Positions 1-10,894 of a stretch of DNA of 64,000 nt are shown in pieces. The notes beneath the pieces are model-generated. The model ran no database searches. It was given only the letters and a program-made list of their open reading frames with translations, and was not told where the DNA came from. Both the position numbers and the translations under genes were made by a program. The stretch is taken from positions 124,222,493 to 124,286,492 of the forward strand of contig CM060912.1 of the NCBI GenBank assembly GCA_030737875.1, read 5' to 3'. Position 1 is the stretch's first letter. The number at the start of each line of letters is the position of its first letter. The DNA is from Allium sativum (taxonomy: Eukaryota > Streptophyta > Magnoliopsida > Asparagales > Amaryllidaceae).

Positions 1-1766
1 ACACTAATAAATTCTGGAAAAATGTTTAGAAATTCTTAAATAATGTTTTATGCCTCTGGTTGAAATTTGGTTCGATTTGATTAAGTTTTGTTAACCCTAT
101 GATCAGTTTTACTTAAACATGCTTAAGGGAAAATAGGGAGTTTTGGCCACTTTTGATCCATTTTGATTCATTTGAATGGTTGTTTGCTGTTGTAGTTGCT
201 ATTACATGTTGCTATGACTCTATGGTGTGTTTTATGATTGATTAGAAGTGTTAGATTTGTCAAAAACGCCGTCGAATGGCGTAAACTGCTCGCTGGAAGG
301 ACTACAGGAAATCATCCGAACCGGATCGGTGGGAGTGAGGGCGATCTGATCCGATGGCGCGACCCGATCTGCCGATGGCTGAAGACCCCGATCCGATGGC
401 ACGACCTGATCCGCCTCTCGTGAGCATACCCGAACCGATCCACTTCAGAAGCTCACGATCCGAGCCGATGTGCCTCCACGACCGAAGGGAAGCGCCAAGA
501 GCTATGAAGCACGACCCGAACCAGTGGGAGTGCCTCGACTCGATCCGACCTGGTGAAGGCGATACGATCCGCGAACCGATCCGAGGTGGAGCACGATCCG
601 ATGATGGCGACCGACCTGGGGAGTGTGCCACGATCCGAGCTGGGGAGGAGGTTATTCACGATCCGACGGTGATGACTACGAACTAAATGAAGACCGATCC
701 GGATAAAGATGATGACCAAAACCTGAGATGCAAAGGAAGTCCAAATGAGAAGCTAGAGCTCAAGATCCAGATGGGAATCAACGAGTTCGCTTCATGATTG
801 GGCATTGCTGCGGGACGCGTGTTAAGGGGTTATCGATGTCTATAGCTTTGGACTACTATGGTAGGAGGTACGGAGGCGGATTCAGGGCCATTATGGCATT
901 GGTAGGACCAAGGACTACGACAAATGTGGTGGGTCATTGAAAGGTTTGGTCATGACTCCATGTGTTTAGCTTGGTCGCAGCAGGGTTCTACAAGTCGGGA
1001 TTCGTCGTTACCTCAATTTGTCTAGTGTTCCAAAGTGGTAGATATCGTATGCTTTACGCACTGAGTGAGAGATGTGAGGATGGTTGCCATGGACGATTTG
1101 TTTGCTATCATTATGACATGCACACCCCACCCCGTATCCTTACACTATTTATTATGGCACCTTAGAGCATTGTACGGTATGTGGTACCAACTCTTTGGTT
1201 GCAGGTCCAGGTTCAGGTATGGTTTAGTATACCTGTTATTACTCTGTTTAGATGCTTATCGCTCATACCAGGCTTTACGTCTGATCCAGAGTTTTATGTC
1301 TCCTCTTATTACTCTGGGTGCTCACACGAGCAGACTAGAGACAGGTTAGCTGGTGATGCACGGGTAGATGATCCGGAGACGAGCAGGAGGCTTCCACGTA
1401 ATATATATATAGTATTCTCCCTGTGTTGTTGAAGATCACTGCTTGGGCATTGGTGGTGCATCTTCTACTTTAGTTTTCTTTTGATTAGAGACAGTAAATT
1501 TGGAAAGTTGTAATAAGCTGTATTTGGATTTCCGCTGCTCTGATGTTGACATTGATTATTAGTTATCAGCTTATGCACTGTCTCGCCTGTTTTATGTCAA
1601 GTATGTTATTATTATATTTTATCCCATGCGCTGTGAGACATCCTACAGGTTCCTTGATTAGTTCATTCTCTTCCTTCCTTTCTTTGGCGACCGTCCTGTG
1701 CTGGTCGGGCATGTGTACAGCGCACTTTCGGAGGAAATGCAGGCTGGTGCGGGGCGGGCCGTCACA
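1..1766 (+). mobile_element. Right-hand part of a gypsy-type LTR (3' or solo LTR)
   Basis: The segment ends in a GC-rich GTGCGGGGCGGGCCGTCACA, the kind of CA-terminated end seen on Tekay/Del-like Ty3/gypsy LTRs, at 1766. No TGGTATCAGAGC-like primer site follows it, so it is a 3' LTR or a solo LTR rather than a 5' LTR. The left end lies outside the window, so neither full length nor target duplication can be checked. Open frames at 238-719 exist only because the GATCCG-rich block has few stops; they look like no known protein. A TATATATA stretch near 1398-1410 could be a promoter element. The family assignment is inference from the terminal sequence only. Confidence 0.45.
300..700. repeat. GATCCG-rich degenerate short repeat block
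   Basis: About 400 bp are much richer in GC than the flanks and are built from many copies of GATCCG, CCGATCC and CGATCCGA, often spaced 15-45 bp apart and joined by GATGGC or GAACC segments. Both strands lack stops over long stretches, which creates overlapping open frames in several frames at once. This is a compositional effect and not evidence of a gene. It looks like a local minisatellite expansion inside the LTR. Confidence 0.6.
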
Positions 1767-3099
1767 AGTATTCACAAATATAATGATGCGTTTTAATCAA
1801 ATATTTGTTTGATTTATCATTTTATTTTATAAATTCAATAATGATTTAGGAGTACAAAAAACTCTTACATGTTTGCTCTCTTTTTCATTTTTTCTAAATA
1901 TAACACAGTAGATTTTTCATTGATTTCTTGTTTAAGAAAATAATTAATAGAAATTTTTTCTTTGATACCACACAACACAACGGTCGGTTTTCCCACCGTT
2001 GTGTGGTTATACTAGTATATAAAAGCCTAAAGCCTGAATGGTAGTTTATTTAAACAAGTCAAAATCAGAATATATGCCCGAATCTTATGAATCAGATTCT
2101 GGATACTGTAACAAATCATGTGTTTTAAAATATATTTAACCAGTTAGCAGTCATTAGTTTAAATATTGTTGCAATGCTGACGACCTTCAAGGGTAGTGTG
2201 ATTTGGGATACTCAAATGAGTACCATGCATAAACATACTAACGTCAATGTTGTTCATGTTCTGTGTTTGGTAGATGAAGCTTTTGACCATGGACTTTGTG
2301 TTGATTTCACATTTAATACCATGATGCAAACTGGCTTGACATGTACTACCAACATCGAAAAAATTGAACTATCAGGACCTATAAGTCTCCCTGAAAGTAG
2401 CAACATTACAATCATGCTTAAATTAGTTATAATATAAGCTTCACATAAATCCACGTCGAACAAATTAGTGTACCAAACCCTCTTTTTTAGTAAAGACAAA
2501 TCCTCAGCCAATTCGAACAATAAATACAGCTAACAAAACCTATATAATACGTAAAAATGTAATTGATAAATTAGTAAATGCAGTCAGTAAACGAAAACCT
2601 GGAATGAGCGGCAAGTAGAGGAAAAATCGAAGATAGGTGGGACCAGCATCATCGGAGGCAGCGGCTCCTTACTAAAATTCAACAAAATTTGTCACTGTGT
2701 TCCCCATTCTTTGTCTCTCACTTTCAATCATAACGCGCCGGAGCATCCGAACACCAGCAAACTTCATCCATCATGATTCATGAATTCACACCCGAATTTC
2801 GCGGATCTGAGATTCGAATCTGACTCCAGATTTCGTGGATCTTAGATCCGAATTTGTATCCGCTTTGACATCAGATGATTTACTATTATCATCTGACAGA
2901 AGCATTTCCTGACTCTCCTAAAACTTTCGTTTGTGAACTGTTGGCAGCAATACAATTTAATTGCAGCTTCTCACATTTGTTTGGAATCGTTACTCGATTT
3001 TAATACATTCATTTTAGAAACTTCGGGGTCCTAAAATATTAAAACTTTGAAATGTCGGGTTCTTATTTTAGAATTTGGAACTTAGTTGTGAAGTACCGT
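1767..3099. other. Unassigned AT-rich spacer
   Basis: No protein-like frame or transposon end could be supported here apart from a small hairpin at 1975-2004. The part 2740-2900 has a CG-containing, pyrimidine-rich stretch with two related sentences around 2800-2855 (GAATTTCGCGGATCTGAGATTCGAAT and a diverged second copy), suggesting an old local duplication. It could be a promoter or leader of a lost gene, but nothing downstream supports that. Confidence 0.3.
1975..2004. repeat. Perfect 10-bp inverted repeat
   Basis: ACACAACGGT (1975-1984) is followed after ten bases by its exact reverse complement ACCGTTGTGT (1995-2004). The outer bases continue to pair imperfectly. Such CAACGG-type hairpins occur in subterminal parts of DNA transposons, but no terminal repeat or target duplication could be tied to it. 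Confidence 0.5.
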
Positions 3100-3113
3100 G
3101 CGTGCTGATAACG

Positions 3114-3328
3114 TGTTATAAAATAAAACTTAGAACAAAAGAAATAAGGAAGAGAAGACATTTCTATTCATTAATATGTGCATATATTTTCTATTACATT
3201 GGTTCTTTTATATATAGGCTTTGGAGCTGGTGATTAACTTATCCCCGTAATGTGTGACTAAACAAAAAATTACAAAAGCATATTCACTTTTATATATATT
3301 ACAACATATATATATATATATTATAACA
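3114..3328 (-). mobile_element. Short Ty1/copia-type LTR, minus strand
   Basis: A 215-bp segment is bounded by TGTTATAA at 3114 and TTATAACA at 3328, the inverted TG...CA ends of an LTR. Directly outside its low-coordinate end (3100-3113) the minus strand reads CGTTATCAGCACGC, which resembles the primer-site region found next to many plant copia LTRs. That orientation makes this the 5' LTR of a minus-strand element whose interior would lie to the left. No copia protein was found between 2000 and 3100, so the interior is lost or beyond recognition. A TA-rich run at 3306-3321 lies just inside the right end. Confidence 0.5.
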
Positions 3329-4229
3329 TTCTACATAAAAGATTTAAAAAAGATCTCTTTTTTGGTGAGAGAGGACTTGGAATAATTTTTTGGTGGGGGA
3401 AGGAGGGGATCGTTACGCCCGTTACGAATTTGATTTGTTAAGTGTCGCCTTCAAACGATAAATCTTGTTGACTCTTTTTAGTGCTTAATTCTTAAAAGTT
3501 CCGCGTCAATTTGTTACAACTTATAAATTTGCTCCTTTTTGTCGGTTCATACGGAAGGAATTTCTGCCCATTCCTAGATTCAAAAGTTGCCTGGTTCTCT
3601 TTGATTTCTAAATATAAAATTATAAATATAAAAAAAAATTAGATTTAAGAGACATCATTAGAGACAACCAAATAATTTAGATTGATGTGGCCGTGAAAGA
3701 TATGTTTCATATTCTTTTGGTTTCACACATTTGGATTACAATGCCTATAGTAGAAAAACCTTCATAACAATTGTTCTAAGTAGAAAAAACTAAAATTGGA
3801 GAGTTTTAAAGGAACTTATCGGAGGAAATCAAGTAAATTTGATTTTAGAGATTTTAAAAGATATGTTACATACATGATCTTTATTTTATTTTTTGACTTC
3901 ACACAACTAAGTTTAACAAGCAAACAGTAGAGAAACATCTCTAACAATCGGTTTAATATATAAAGAATTGTTGTTTACAAATTTAATTTAAGGGCTACAC
4001 ACAGGCCTCTGTTTCAAATATTGATATACGAAAAGTCCATATAGCAATGAAGTTGTAGTTAAAGTCCAATGCTCATTTATTTTTCTTTAGCTTTTGTGTC
4101 AGATCTGTTTGGAACTACTTCGAAAATTTAGTTGGTCTCCGAAGTAATGTCACTTCCCTGATAGATTTACTAAGAAACTAATGGTCCGGCATCTCAGGCA
4201 AATCTATTCGTTCTATCCTTTTTCATCTA
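3329..4229. other. AT-rich spacer without recognised content
   Basis: No coding frame, LTR end or long repeat could be supported in this stretch. It contains short poly(A) and poly(T) runs typical of decayed transposon DNA. Confidence 0.3.
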
Positions 4230-4937
4230 ATTCTTTGTCTTATATGCTAGCTTATTTGATACTTGTGGAATAAAGCCATTTTTGATGAGTCCCAATGGAC
4301 CCTCCCATTATCATATGGAGGGTAAAGAATGACGTGTTACTTGCTTTCCATGGTAGGCCATTTAGGGGAGCAACTGGCTCCGGCTTTAAGCGTTTGGCTA
4401 GAGCCTTTGGTATTACATCTGATCTGCCTTCTCCGTGAGCGAGGATTGGTTGAATTGTTTGTTTTCTTGGTCTCTCTACCTTCAACCCCCTCCCTCCTTT
4501 TTTTAGGTCTTATGTTGTTTTCAAGTCGTGTAGGTCCTAGATTTACAGGTTTCTTCTAGGTTGGATTCTGTAATCGGAGCTGCAACTTTTTAGGAATGGG
4601 CTGGCTATGGCAGACCTCTTCTCGAGCATGGTTGAAGACGCAAGTGCTTTGGAATCCCGCGGGCTGGGGCTTATGCAGTCTCTCATTTATCTGTTCAGCA
4701 GTGCTTGAAGGCCACTGTCTTTGATTGGATTATGGTTAGCTCGTCGGATTATTTTCTCTTTGCTGGTTCAGGAGGCTTTTGTCTAGGGGATTTAGTTTCT
4801 TTCTCTGTTCATTGTTTTTTTCTGTTGTTATATTACAGATTATGTAGTCCACTATAAAATACAAATCCTTTTTTGTATACCATTGGAGATAAGCTTTTTT
4901 CTCCTTTTGATTTATAATGTTTCTTTCTGTTAAAAAA
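4230..4937 (+). pseudogene. 3' end of a decayed L1-type LINE
   Basis: Near 4250 the plus strand reads a short piece resembling the last part of plant LINE ORF2 (Leu-Trp-Asn-Lys-Ala-Ile-Phe-Asp, the region after the zinc-binding reverse-transcriptase domain), broken by stops within a few codons. The rest is pyrimidine- and G-rich 3' untranslated-like sequence ending in TTTATAATGTTTCTTTCTGTTAAAAAAA at about 4937, the usual style of plant L1 tails. No target duplication was identified, and the 5' limit is a guess. This is an independent copy from the LINE at 22.3-34.3 kb. Confidence 0.4.
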
Positions 4938-6104
4938 AGCTATAGTTAGGTCTTCACTTTTCTAAACTAAAAAACGCATAACAGCTTATACATTTCCAAT
5001 TGAAATTTCAAACTACTTTACATTTTAAAATCATAAAATCAAATGCATGTTTAGTTAATTTTTTTTATGTTTGGTTTTCAATATTCAGAATAAAATTTAA
5101 GGATAATGGAAAATAAATTTTATACTTTTTGCCAATACAACAAGATGAAGGGACCAGAGAGATGGAATGTTTTCCATTCTTTTGTTTGTTTTCAAAATAT
5201 GGAAAACCAACGAATCCCCATTTACATCGTTATCACTATTTTCCAAGGTGATTGTTTTCTATAAATATGTACTATCGTATGCACATTTTTCGGATGGAAA
5301 CACTAACCAATAGGGCCTAATTTTTTTCCTTTCGATTGGTTATTTTTATAAATATCTTTGTTAACTGAATATACAAAACCATACAATTCCAGTCTATATA
5401 AGAGCTTAGGTATTCTTGCGATTTCAAGAGACGTATGCGAGACCAAGTTCAAGCTCAAGTCCATGAACTATTATTGTGTACATTCATGGTTTCAAGTCTT
5501 CACAAAGAGTGGGCATATGCATGTCTAATAATAGTCATAAATGATTACCAAGAAAGAAGCATGTTGTAAAATATACGATGTTCAAGATCTTATATGTAAA
5601 AGTTCGAACTTAGCCTTTAGAAAATTCTTGATTCAATTTAAGATTGCAACTTTAAATTTTGAGGAAGGGATAAGAATTATCACCCCCTTTGAGTAGCAGA
5701 GGGGTGCCTACTAGTAGATATAATGGCAAGTGGACTGGTTGCCTCGTGTCCACTTGACATGATGTGTGATGTCCGACCAAATTGTGGATACTCGACATCC
5801 TCGCCTTCTTATGAGAGTTCGGCATTCTAATTGTATTTGTAAAACTCGATACATCTTGCCATATAGATTTGGCAATATAATCTTCTTTTAATGGCTATTC
5901 AACGGCCTTTACTATGGTGAGTATTCAACAATAGTTCCAATTGTAGTGGTACAATGATATTCGATGTTTCATAGGCATATCATCTGTATGGGCTTGACAT
6001 CCTCGTTCTAAGCTTAAATGTTCAGCATGTTCTACTAACATGACATCCTCCTTTTTACCTGTTTTACAACACTCCTTTTTTTAGTGATTCAATATTTCCC
6101 CCAT
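4938..6104. other. Unassigned spacer left of the outer copia element
   Basis: No protein-like frame or transposon terminus is visible. The part 5690-6060 repeats the word GACATCCTC several times (for example near 5797 and 6000) without a regular period. It is most likely the older host sequence, itself probably repeat-derived, into which the copia element inserted. Confidence 0.3.
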
Positions 6105-6140
6105 TGTCTTTATCAATTTGGTATTATCTAAATATGGTTG
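6105..6140 (+). repeat. 36-bp direct repeat flanking the outer copia element, left copy
   Basis: This sequence matches 21316-21351 at 32 of 36 positions, including an unbroken run through TTATCTAAATATGGTTG. The copies lie just outside the two LTRs of the copia element, 4 bp before the 5' LTR and 1 bp after the 3' LTR. They are far longer than the 5-bp duplication made by integration. Confidence 0.8.
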
Positions 6141-6144
6141 TTTT

Positions 6145-6448
6145 TGATAAGGATTGACATATTCTAAGTCAATCCCTGCATATGGTATGTCATAATATGA
6201 GGGAATAATATATATATATATATATCATTAATGATATTATTCCATAACTGTAGTAGTACGTACAAATGGTAAGCCATAATATGAGGGAATAGTGTAAATA
6301 TCATTAATGATATTATTCAAATATCATTAGTGATATTATTCAAATATCATTAATGATATTATTCCATAATTGTAGGTGCATGTATCTTGTAACTTTATAT
6401 ATTTGTGATTATTGAATGGAAAAGTATTTTCTCTTCAACTTTTCATCA
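6145..6448 (+). mobile_element. 5' LTR of outer Ty1/copia element (Ale/Retrofit-like)
   Basis: The LTR starts TGATAAGGATTG and ends CTTTTCATCA, immediately followed by a primer site. It matches the 3' LTR at 20974-21314 through most of its length. It contains four copies of the perfect or near-perfect 18-bp palindrome AATATCATTAATGATATT; the 3' LTR carries five, so copy number differs. TTGTAACTTTATATATTTG near 6390 may be the promoter TATA region. The element reads on the plus strand. Confidence 0.85.
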
Positions 6449-6460
6449 TGGTATCGGAGC
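6449..6460 (+). promoter_or_regulatory. Primer binding site, tRNA-iMet type
   Basis: TGGTATCGGAGC directly follows the 5' LTR and differs at one base from the TGGTATCAGAGC used by many plant copia and gypsy elements to prime minus-strand DNA synthesis from initiator tRNA-Met. Confidence 0.85.
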
Positions 6461-6896
6461 ACTGATCCAGAATAGTTCAATTTCCTCTTCTTCAGTGGCT
6501 CTCATTAACTAAACTTCATCATATCAGATTCTTAATGGCAGTGATCCCACAAAGCCCTACACTTTTCTAGGCAAATTTCAATGATGTTGAGAACAAGGAC
6601 ATGTGATTGCTCATTGTCCTTTATTTAAGAAAAAGTTTCCTAATGCCTTTCCTCCTTCTTCAAATTCTCAACCTCCATCAAACCGATTCGCACCAAAACC
6701 TCAAGCAAAGATCGCAAATCCCTCTGCCTCTTCATCCTCTTCAACATGGCTTCTCGACAGTGGTGCTTCCCACCACGTCACGACAGATTTGAACAATCTA
6801 TCCTTTCATGCTCCTTATGATGGAACCGAAAAGTTGATCGTTGATGATGGCAAAGGCCTTAAAATCACTCAAGTCGATTCTTATTTTTTATCATAA
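6461..6896 (+). pseudogene. gag (mostly deleted) joined to aspartic protease, outer copia
   Basis: Only about 140 bp separate the primer site from the end of the gag zinc knuckle (Gly-His at 6597, then Ile-Ala-His-Cys-Pro), so nearly the whole capsid part of gag is missing by deletion. A short start-like frame near 6536 ends within a dozen codons. After a Pro/Ser-rich linker comes the protease motif Trp-Leu-Leu-Asp-Ser-Gly-Ala-Ser-His-His at about 6744-6773, with the catalytic Asp codon at 6756. The frame ends at a stop at 6894. A protein of this kind would be part of a Gag-Pol polyprotein that matures itself in virus-like particles. This copy cannot make Gag. Confidence 0.8.
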
Positions 6897-7978
6897 CTCA
6901 AACTAAATAATGTCTTAGTTGTTCCTGCCATGTCTAAAACTATAATTTCTATTTCTCAACTTTGTCATGATAACAATATCTCAATTGTCTTTTCTTCCAC
7001 CTCTTTTCATATGAAGGATCTCAGAACGGGGGAATCTCTATTCCTAAGGGTTGGTTGCAGCATGCATTTATCAGCTCAAATCCACAACCACTACAGTCTA
7101 CGCAAGCACAACTAGTTCACTTAATTGGCATCATCGGACATCCGTCTCGTAATATTCGTAGGCAAATTGTTTCCAAAAATAAACTTCATGTTCCTAATGT
7201 CCCCACTTTAGATTGTACTTGCAATAAAAGTCATAAACTTCCTTTTTCTACTTCCTATATTGTGTCTACTGTCCCACTTGAGTATGTTTATTATGATCTT
7301 TGGACACCAATTTACTCTCATGATGACTTTAAATATTATCTTATTTTCATTGATCATTTTTCTAAATACATTTAGTTGTATAATTTGAAACGAAAATCAG
7401 ATGCAAAACATGTATTCATTCGCTATAAAGCTTTAATTGAAAAATACTTTCAACTGCCTCTCAAAACTTTGTACTCGAATAACGGTGGTGAGTATGAAAG
7501 CCTATGTAACTACCTGTCCATTGATGGAATTTCACATCTCACAACTCCACCCCACACCGCTCAAAACAATGGCTATCCGGAGCGACGACATCGACAAATT
7601 GTTGAGACATTTATATCACTCTTAACTCATGCTAAAACCCCCCTTGAATATCGGACAAATGCTTGCTCAACAGCTGTTTACTTGATTAATCGACTTCCCA
7701 CGCCAACTCTAAACAATGTGTCACCATACTTTAAATTATTTGGCCAACATCCTAATTATTCCAAACTTCGAAGTTTTGGGTGTCTTTGCTACCCATAGCT
7801 TAAACCTTACGATTCTCACAAACTTGAACTCAAAACTCAACCATGTATTTTTATTGGTTATTCACCTACTCAAAGTGCATATTATTATCTCGAATTAAAC
7901 ACTAATCGTGTCTATGTTTCTCGTCATGTTCACTTCAAAGAGAACATTTTTCCTTTTTCTGACCTTAATAATCAACTA
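6897..7978 (+). pseudogene. Integrase region, outer copia (broken)
   Basis: Three plus-strand pieces (6930-7115, 7055-7375, 7376-7798) and a continuation after 7800 cover the GAG-pre-integrase zinc-binding part, the catalytic core and the start of the C-terminal domain. Recognisable Ale/Retrofit-type blocks are Lys-Ser-His-Lys-Leu-Pro-Phe near 7220, Tyr-Asp-Leu-Trp near 7292, Asn-Gly-Gly-Glu-Tyr near 7481, Pro-Glu-Arg-Arg-His-Arg near 7577, and Phe-Gly-Cys-Leu-Cys-Tyr-Pro near 7778. Stops at 7373 and 7796 and a frameshift near 7100 break it. Of the D,D,E catalytic triad the first Asp (7295) and the Glu (7580) remain, but the second Asp codon is AAT (Asn) at 7478, a single G-to-A change. Integration by this copy's own enzyme is therefore ruled out. 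Confidence 0.88.
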
Positions 7979-7983
7979 CCTCC

Positions 7984-8290
7984 TTGTCTGACCTAGTGGA
8001 ACAGTGGGCACCTCTCACATTATCTATATTATTAAATACTCAATCTTCCTCTTATCATTCATTGCAAACTAACTTACCTTCCAGCACACCTCCTACCTTA
8101 TTCCCCATTTTACCCTTTTCATCTCCTATATCCGCAACAAACTCATCTCAACCTCCTGATACCATTGTTGAACTTTCCTCTACTTCATCTCAGTCAAACC
8201 TCGATATATCCACATCTACAAATTCAACATCCAACATTCCTGTACATTCTCCTCAAATGACCACAAGACTACAACATGGCATTAGGAAAC
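7984..8290 (+). pseudogene. Ser/Thr/Pro-rich linker between integrase and reverse transcriptase, outer copia
   Basis: A plus-strand frame rich in Ser, Thr, Pro and Gln occupies the position where copia polyproteins have their variable linker. It ends with Met-Thr-Thr-Arg-Leu-Gln-His-Gly-Ile, the conserved lead-in to the reverse-transcriptase domain. It is cut at 8290 by the inserted second copia element; the continuation resumes at 13905. Confidence 0.7.
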
Positions 8291-9146
8291 TATTGGAATA
8301 TTTTGTGAATTTATTAAAAAAATAAGAATAAATAAAAATTGAGTCGTTGTAAATTATTAACGGTAACATATATTTGAACCATTATTGTAATGCAATTAAT
8401 GCAATAGAACCGTTGAAAACTGAAACGGTAATATATTTACATATATGTAAATATTTATGAGCCATTAATGCATAGAGACGTTGGAAGTTATAAACGGTAT
8501 TATATTTTGTATCAGTAAATTTTCTTCTGAGAGCTGTTACGTTTGCATAACAGTTGTGGGTGTGTGTGTGTATATATACATGTATTTGATTGAGCTGTTA
8601 CAAAATATAAATAAAATTAACAAATTGCAATGAATGGTAATAAATTAATATTTATTAACATTCATCTCTTTTTGAAACGTATGCAATTGACATATTGCAA
8701 ATTTCTTTTGAATGTTTCTTTCATTTAATATGACATTAATCGCAGTCCAATTCTCCTCCCACTAGAATAGCTACAATTTCTTCTATATAAGAACTTGGTC
8801 ATAGACCAGGAAATATACAGAACATAGAATACAGAATATAGAAGGAAAATCTCTCTCACTTCCTCTTCCACAGAAAGAAAACATATTTTTTCTCTATCTT
8901 CTCTTCCACCACTCTTTTGAATAAATAAAAAGAAAATATACATGAGTAGTATTATTTTTAGAGTGCAAACTGAGTCGGATTCATATGTGCAAATGATCCG
9001 ATATAGAAAGAAAAACAAGGAAGAGGCTATTTTATCCCAGAGGCGGCGGCGAACAGTACGAACTACTTTGCACCTTGAGTAGATCGCCGAAACGTCTTCA
9101 AGAAAGTGATCTAGTCCACGACTCAGCCGAACCATTGTTTCCAACA
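8291..9146 (+). repeat. 5' LTR of nested copia element
   Basis: The LTR is 856 bp and ends CCATTGTTTCCAACA. TATATAA at 8784-8790, about 500 bp from the left end, is the likely promoter TATA box. The minus-strand frame 8725-9147 is an antisense reading of this LTR and recurs in the other copy; it does not resemble a protein family. Confidence 0.92.
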
Positions 9147-9170
9147 ATTTGAAGACGTTACTCGAAAAAC

Positions 9171-9236
9171 AATGGCTTCGACTGCAAATCTTGACGATGC
9201 TGCCCCGTCATCCAAGTTTCAATTTTTCAATGATTA
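9171..9236 (+). pseudogene. Start of gag, nested copia (truncated after 21 codons)
   Basis: An ATG 25 bp after the 5' LTR opens Met-Ala-Ser-Thr-Ala-Asn-Leu-Asp-Asp-Ala and runs 21 codons to stops at 9234. Position and composition fit the N-terminus of a copia Gag. No capsid or zinc-knuckle sequence follows. No standard tRNA-iMet primer site is visible between the LTR and this start. Confidence 0.5.
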
Positions 9237-9239
9237 GTA

Positions 9240-10100
9240 GAGATGCATCACATAAGCTTTGAAATAGCTTTTGATATCATCTCCAAAGGTATGACTTTAT
9301 ATGAACAGTTATATTGCTGTTATAATCGAGAAACTGCTCTAAGTTTGAAAAGAATTTGTCTATTATTACTATTTTGGATTATGCATCGACTTGCTAATTA
9401 AGAAAAATCAATTAGGAGACTATTGGAAAACAATAGTTAATCTTATAAGTCCTGAAAAAGATTTTGAATGGAATAAATTTGGTCAAAGATTGATTAAGAT
9501 TAAGAAAACAATATAAATATAATAATATTGTTAACTAAAGATTGTGATGTTATATCCATTCATGTTAAGCTAAAACAACTGTTTTAGACAACCGTGTGAA
9601 AGTGCTTGTATGATTTATTAAGGTGCATATTAATAGTTTACTAATCAGTAAAATTAGTAAAAGGAAAAAACTTTTACAAGAAGCATATATTTAGAAATTT
9701 TTCCTTCTTTTTTAGAGAATTTTAAATGAGGCAATAAAATGTTTGTAATTGAACATTTAATTGTATGATAAATGTTATTAAACAACATTTAATGATATAA
9801 TGAATGAGAGTAATCACATTTGATCGGTGATTAACATTATAGTAAAACTCAATTAGTGAATTTAAAGTTGTAATAGACTTTAAATATTGGTATAAGATTA
9901 ATTGTTTACTTTTGATCATATATGATGATTTTGGAAGATTTCTTTTTATTAGAAAATCTGAATTTCAGATTTATTTCATGTGAGAGCTAATTGAAGCAAT
10001 GAGCTTATACACAAAATCAGTATCATATTACATTTATTGATGATTATTCTGATGTTGTTATTGACAACTTATGCACAATAGTAATTAAAGGGAATTTGTT
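9240..10100. other. AT-rich non-coding interior of nested copia
   Basis: No gag, protease or integrase motif could be read in this stretch on either strand. It precedes a tandem repeat array and takes the place of the missing coding region. Confidence 0.4.
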
Positions 10101-10104
10101 TTGA

Positions 10105-10575
10105 AAGTGTCATTAGAATAAGCACTAATTGAATGCAAATTTTGAAAATGTCTTTATTATAAATTGACATTAATTAAGTGCATACTTATTTGGGAAATGT
10201 CCTTAAAATTTTGACATTACTGAAATGCATATATTTATTTGGAAATGTCAATAAATTGATGCATATATTATTTGAAAATGTCATTAAAAAAATTGACATT
10301 AATAGAATGCGTATGTTATTTGAAAAATGTCAGTAAGAATTGACATTAATAGAACGCATATATTATTTGGAAATGTCACTAAATATTTGACATTAATAAA
10401 ATGTGTATGTTATTTGATAATGTCATTGAGAATTGACATTAATTTGATGAACAAGTTTTTGCATCAAAATATTTTGACATACTTTATATGCACAAATTTA
10501 AAAATGTCACTAATAAAAGTTGACATTAATTAAATGCGAATTTAGAAAATGTTATAGGAAATAACATTAATTGTA
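10105..10575 (+). repeat. Tandem array of about 45-50-bp units with inverted AATGTCA / TGACATT pairs
   Basis: Roughly nine to ten diverged units follow the pattern TTTGAAAATGTCA-TTAA-AATTGACATTAATAGAATGCATAT. Each unit contains AATGTCA followed 8-15 bp later by TGACATT, so each unit can fold into a small hairpin. The array lies in the interior of the nested copia element. Unit boundaries and copy number were read by eye. Confidence 0.8.
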
Positions 10576-10635
10576 TTGACATTTATTTAACAATAAATGC
10601 ATACACAATTGAAGAATCATATATTGTGGTTTTTA

Positions 10636-10700
10636 GTTTGAGAAAAATAGTGGGGGTTTCTCTTAATAGTGAGGGTTTCTTTTAATAGTGGGGGTTGCTT
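10636..10700 (+). repeat. Three copies of a TTAATAGTGGGGGTTTCT unit
   Basis: GTGGGGGTTTCTCTTAATA, GTGAGGGTTTCTTTTAATA and GTGGGGGTTGCTTTCAAC follow one another with a period near 20 bp. The G-runs look like polypurine tracts, but no LTR starts here. Confidence 0.5.
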
Positions 10701-10894
10701 TCAACTATTTGAGAATAACATTTATTTAGGTATTAATTTGACTTGCAAATTTCCTGCTTTTGTAATGCTCTAAATAGATGTTAATTTTTCTTAATGATGA
10801 ATCTAGAAAGAGAAAGAAAGGCAAAAGATCTTGATTCATATTTTTTTTTGTTCTTTTACTCTAAATAGAATCCCCTAAAACCTCCAAGAGGCCT

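Noticed and set aside
238..719. Overlapping open frames on both strands in the first kilobase
   Set aside because: They exist because the GATCCG repeat has few stops; composition is repetitive in all frames and no domain is visible.
2174..2520. Possible small genes on both strands
   Set aside because: Frames overlap on opposite strands, have no recognisable motif and no splice or promoter context.
8725..9147. 140-codon minus-strand frame, with a related frame at 13553-13906
   Set aside because: It is the antisense reading of the nested copia LTR, present in both LTR copies, and lacks protein-family features.
10105..10575. CRISPR-like array
   Set aside because: Unit spacing is regular, but the whole unit is repeated and diverged, with no unique spacers, and it lies in a plant retroelement.
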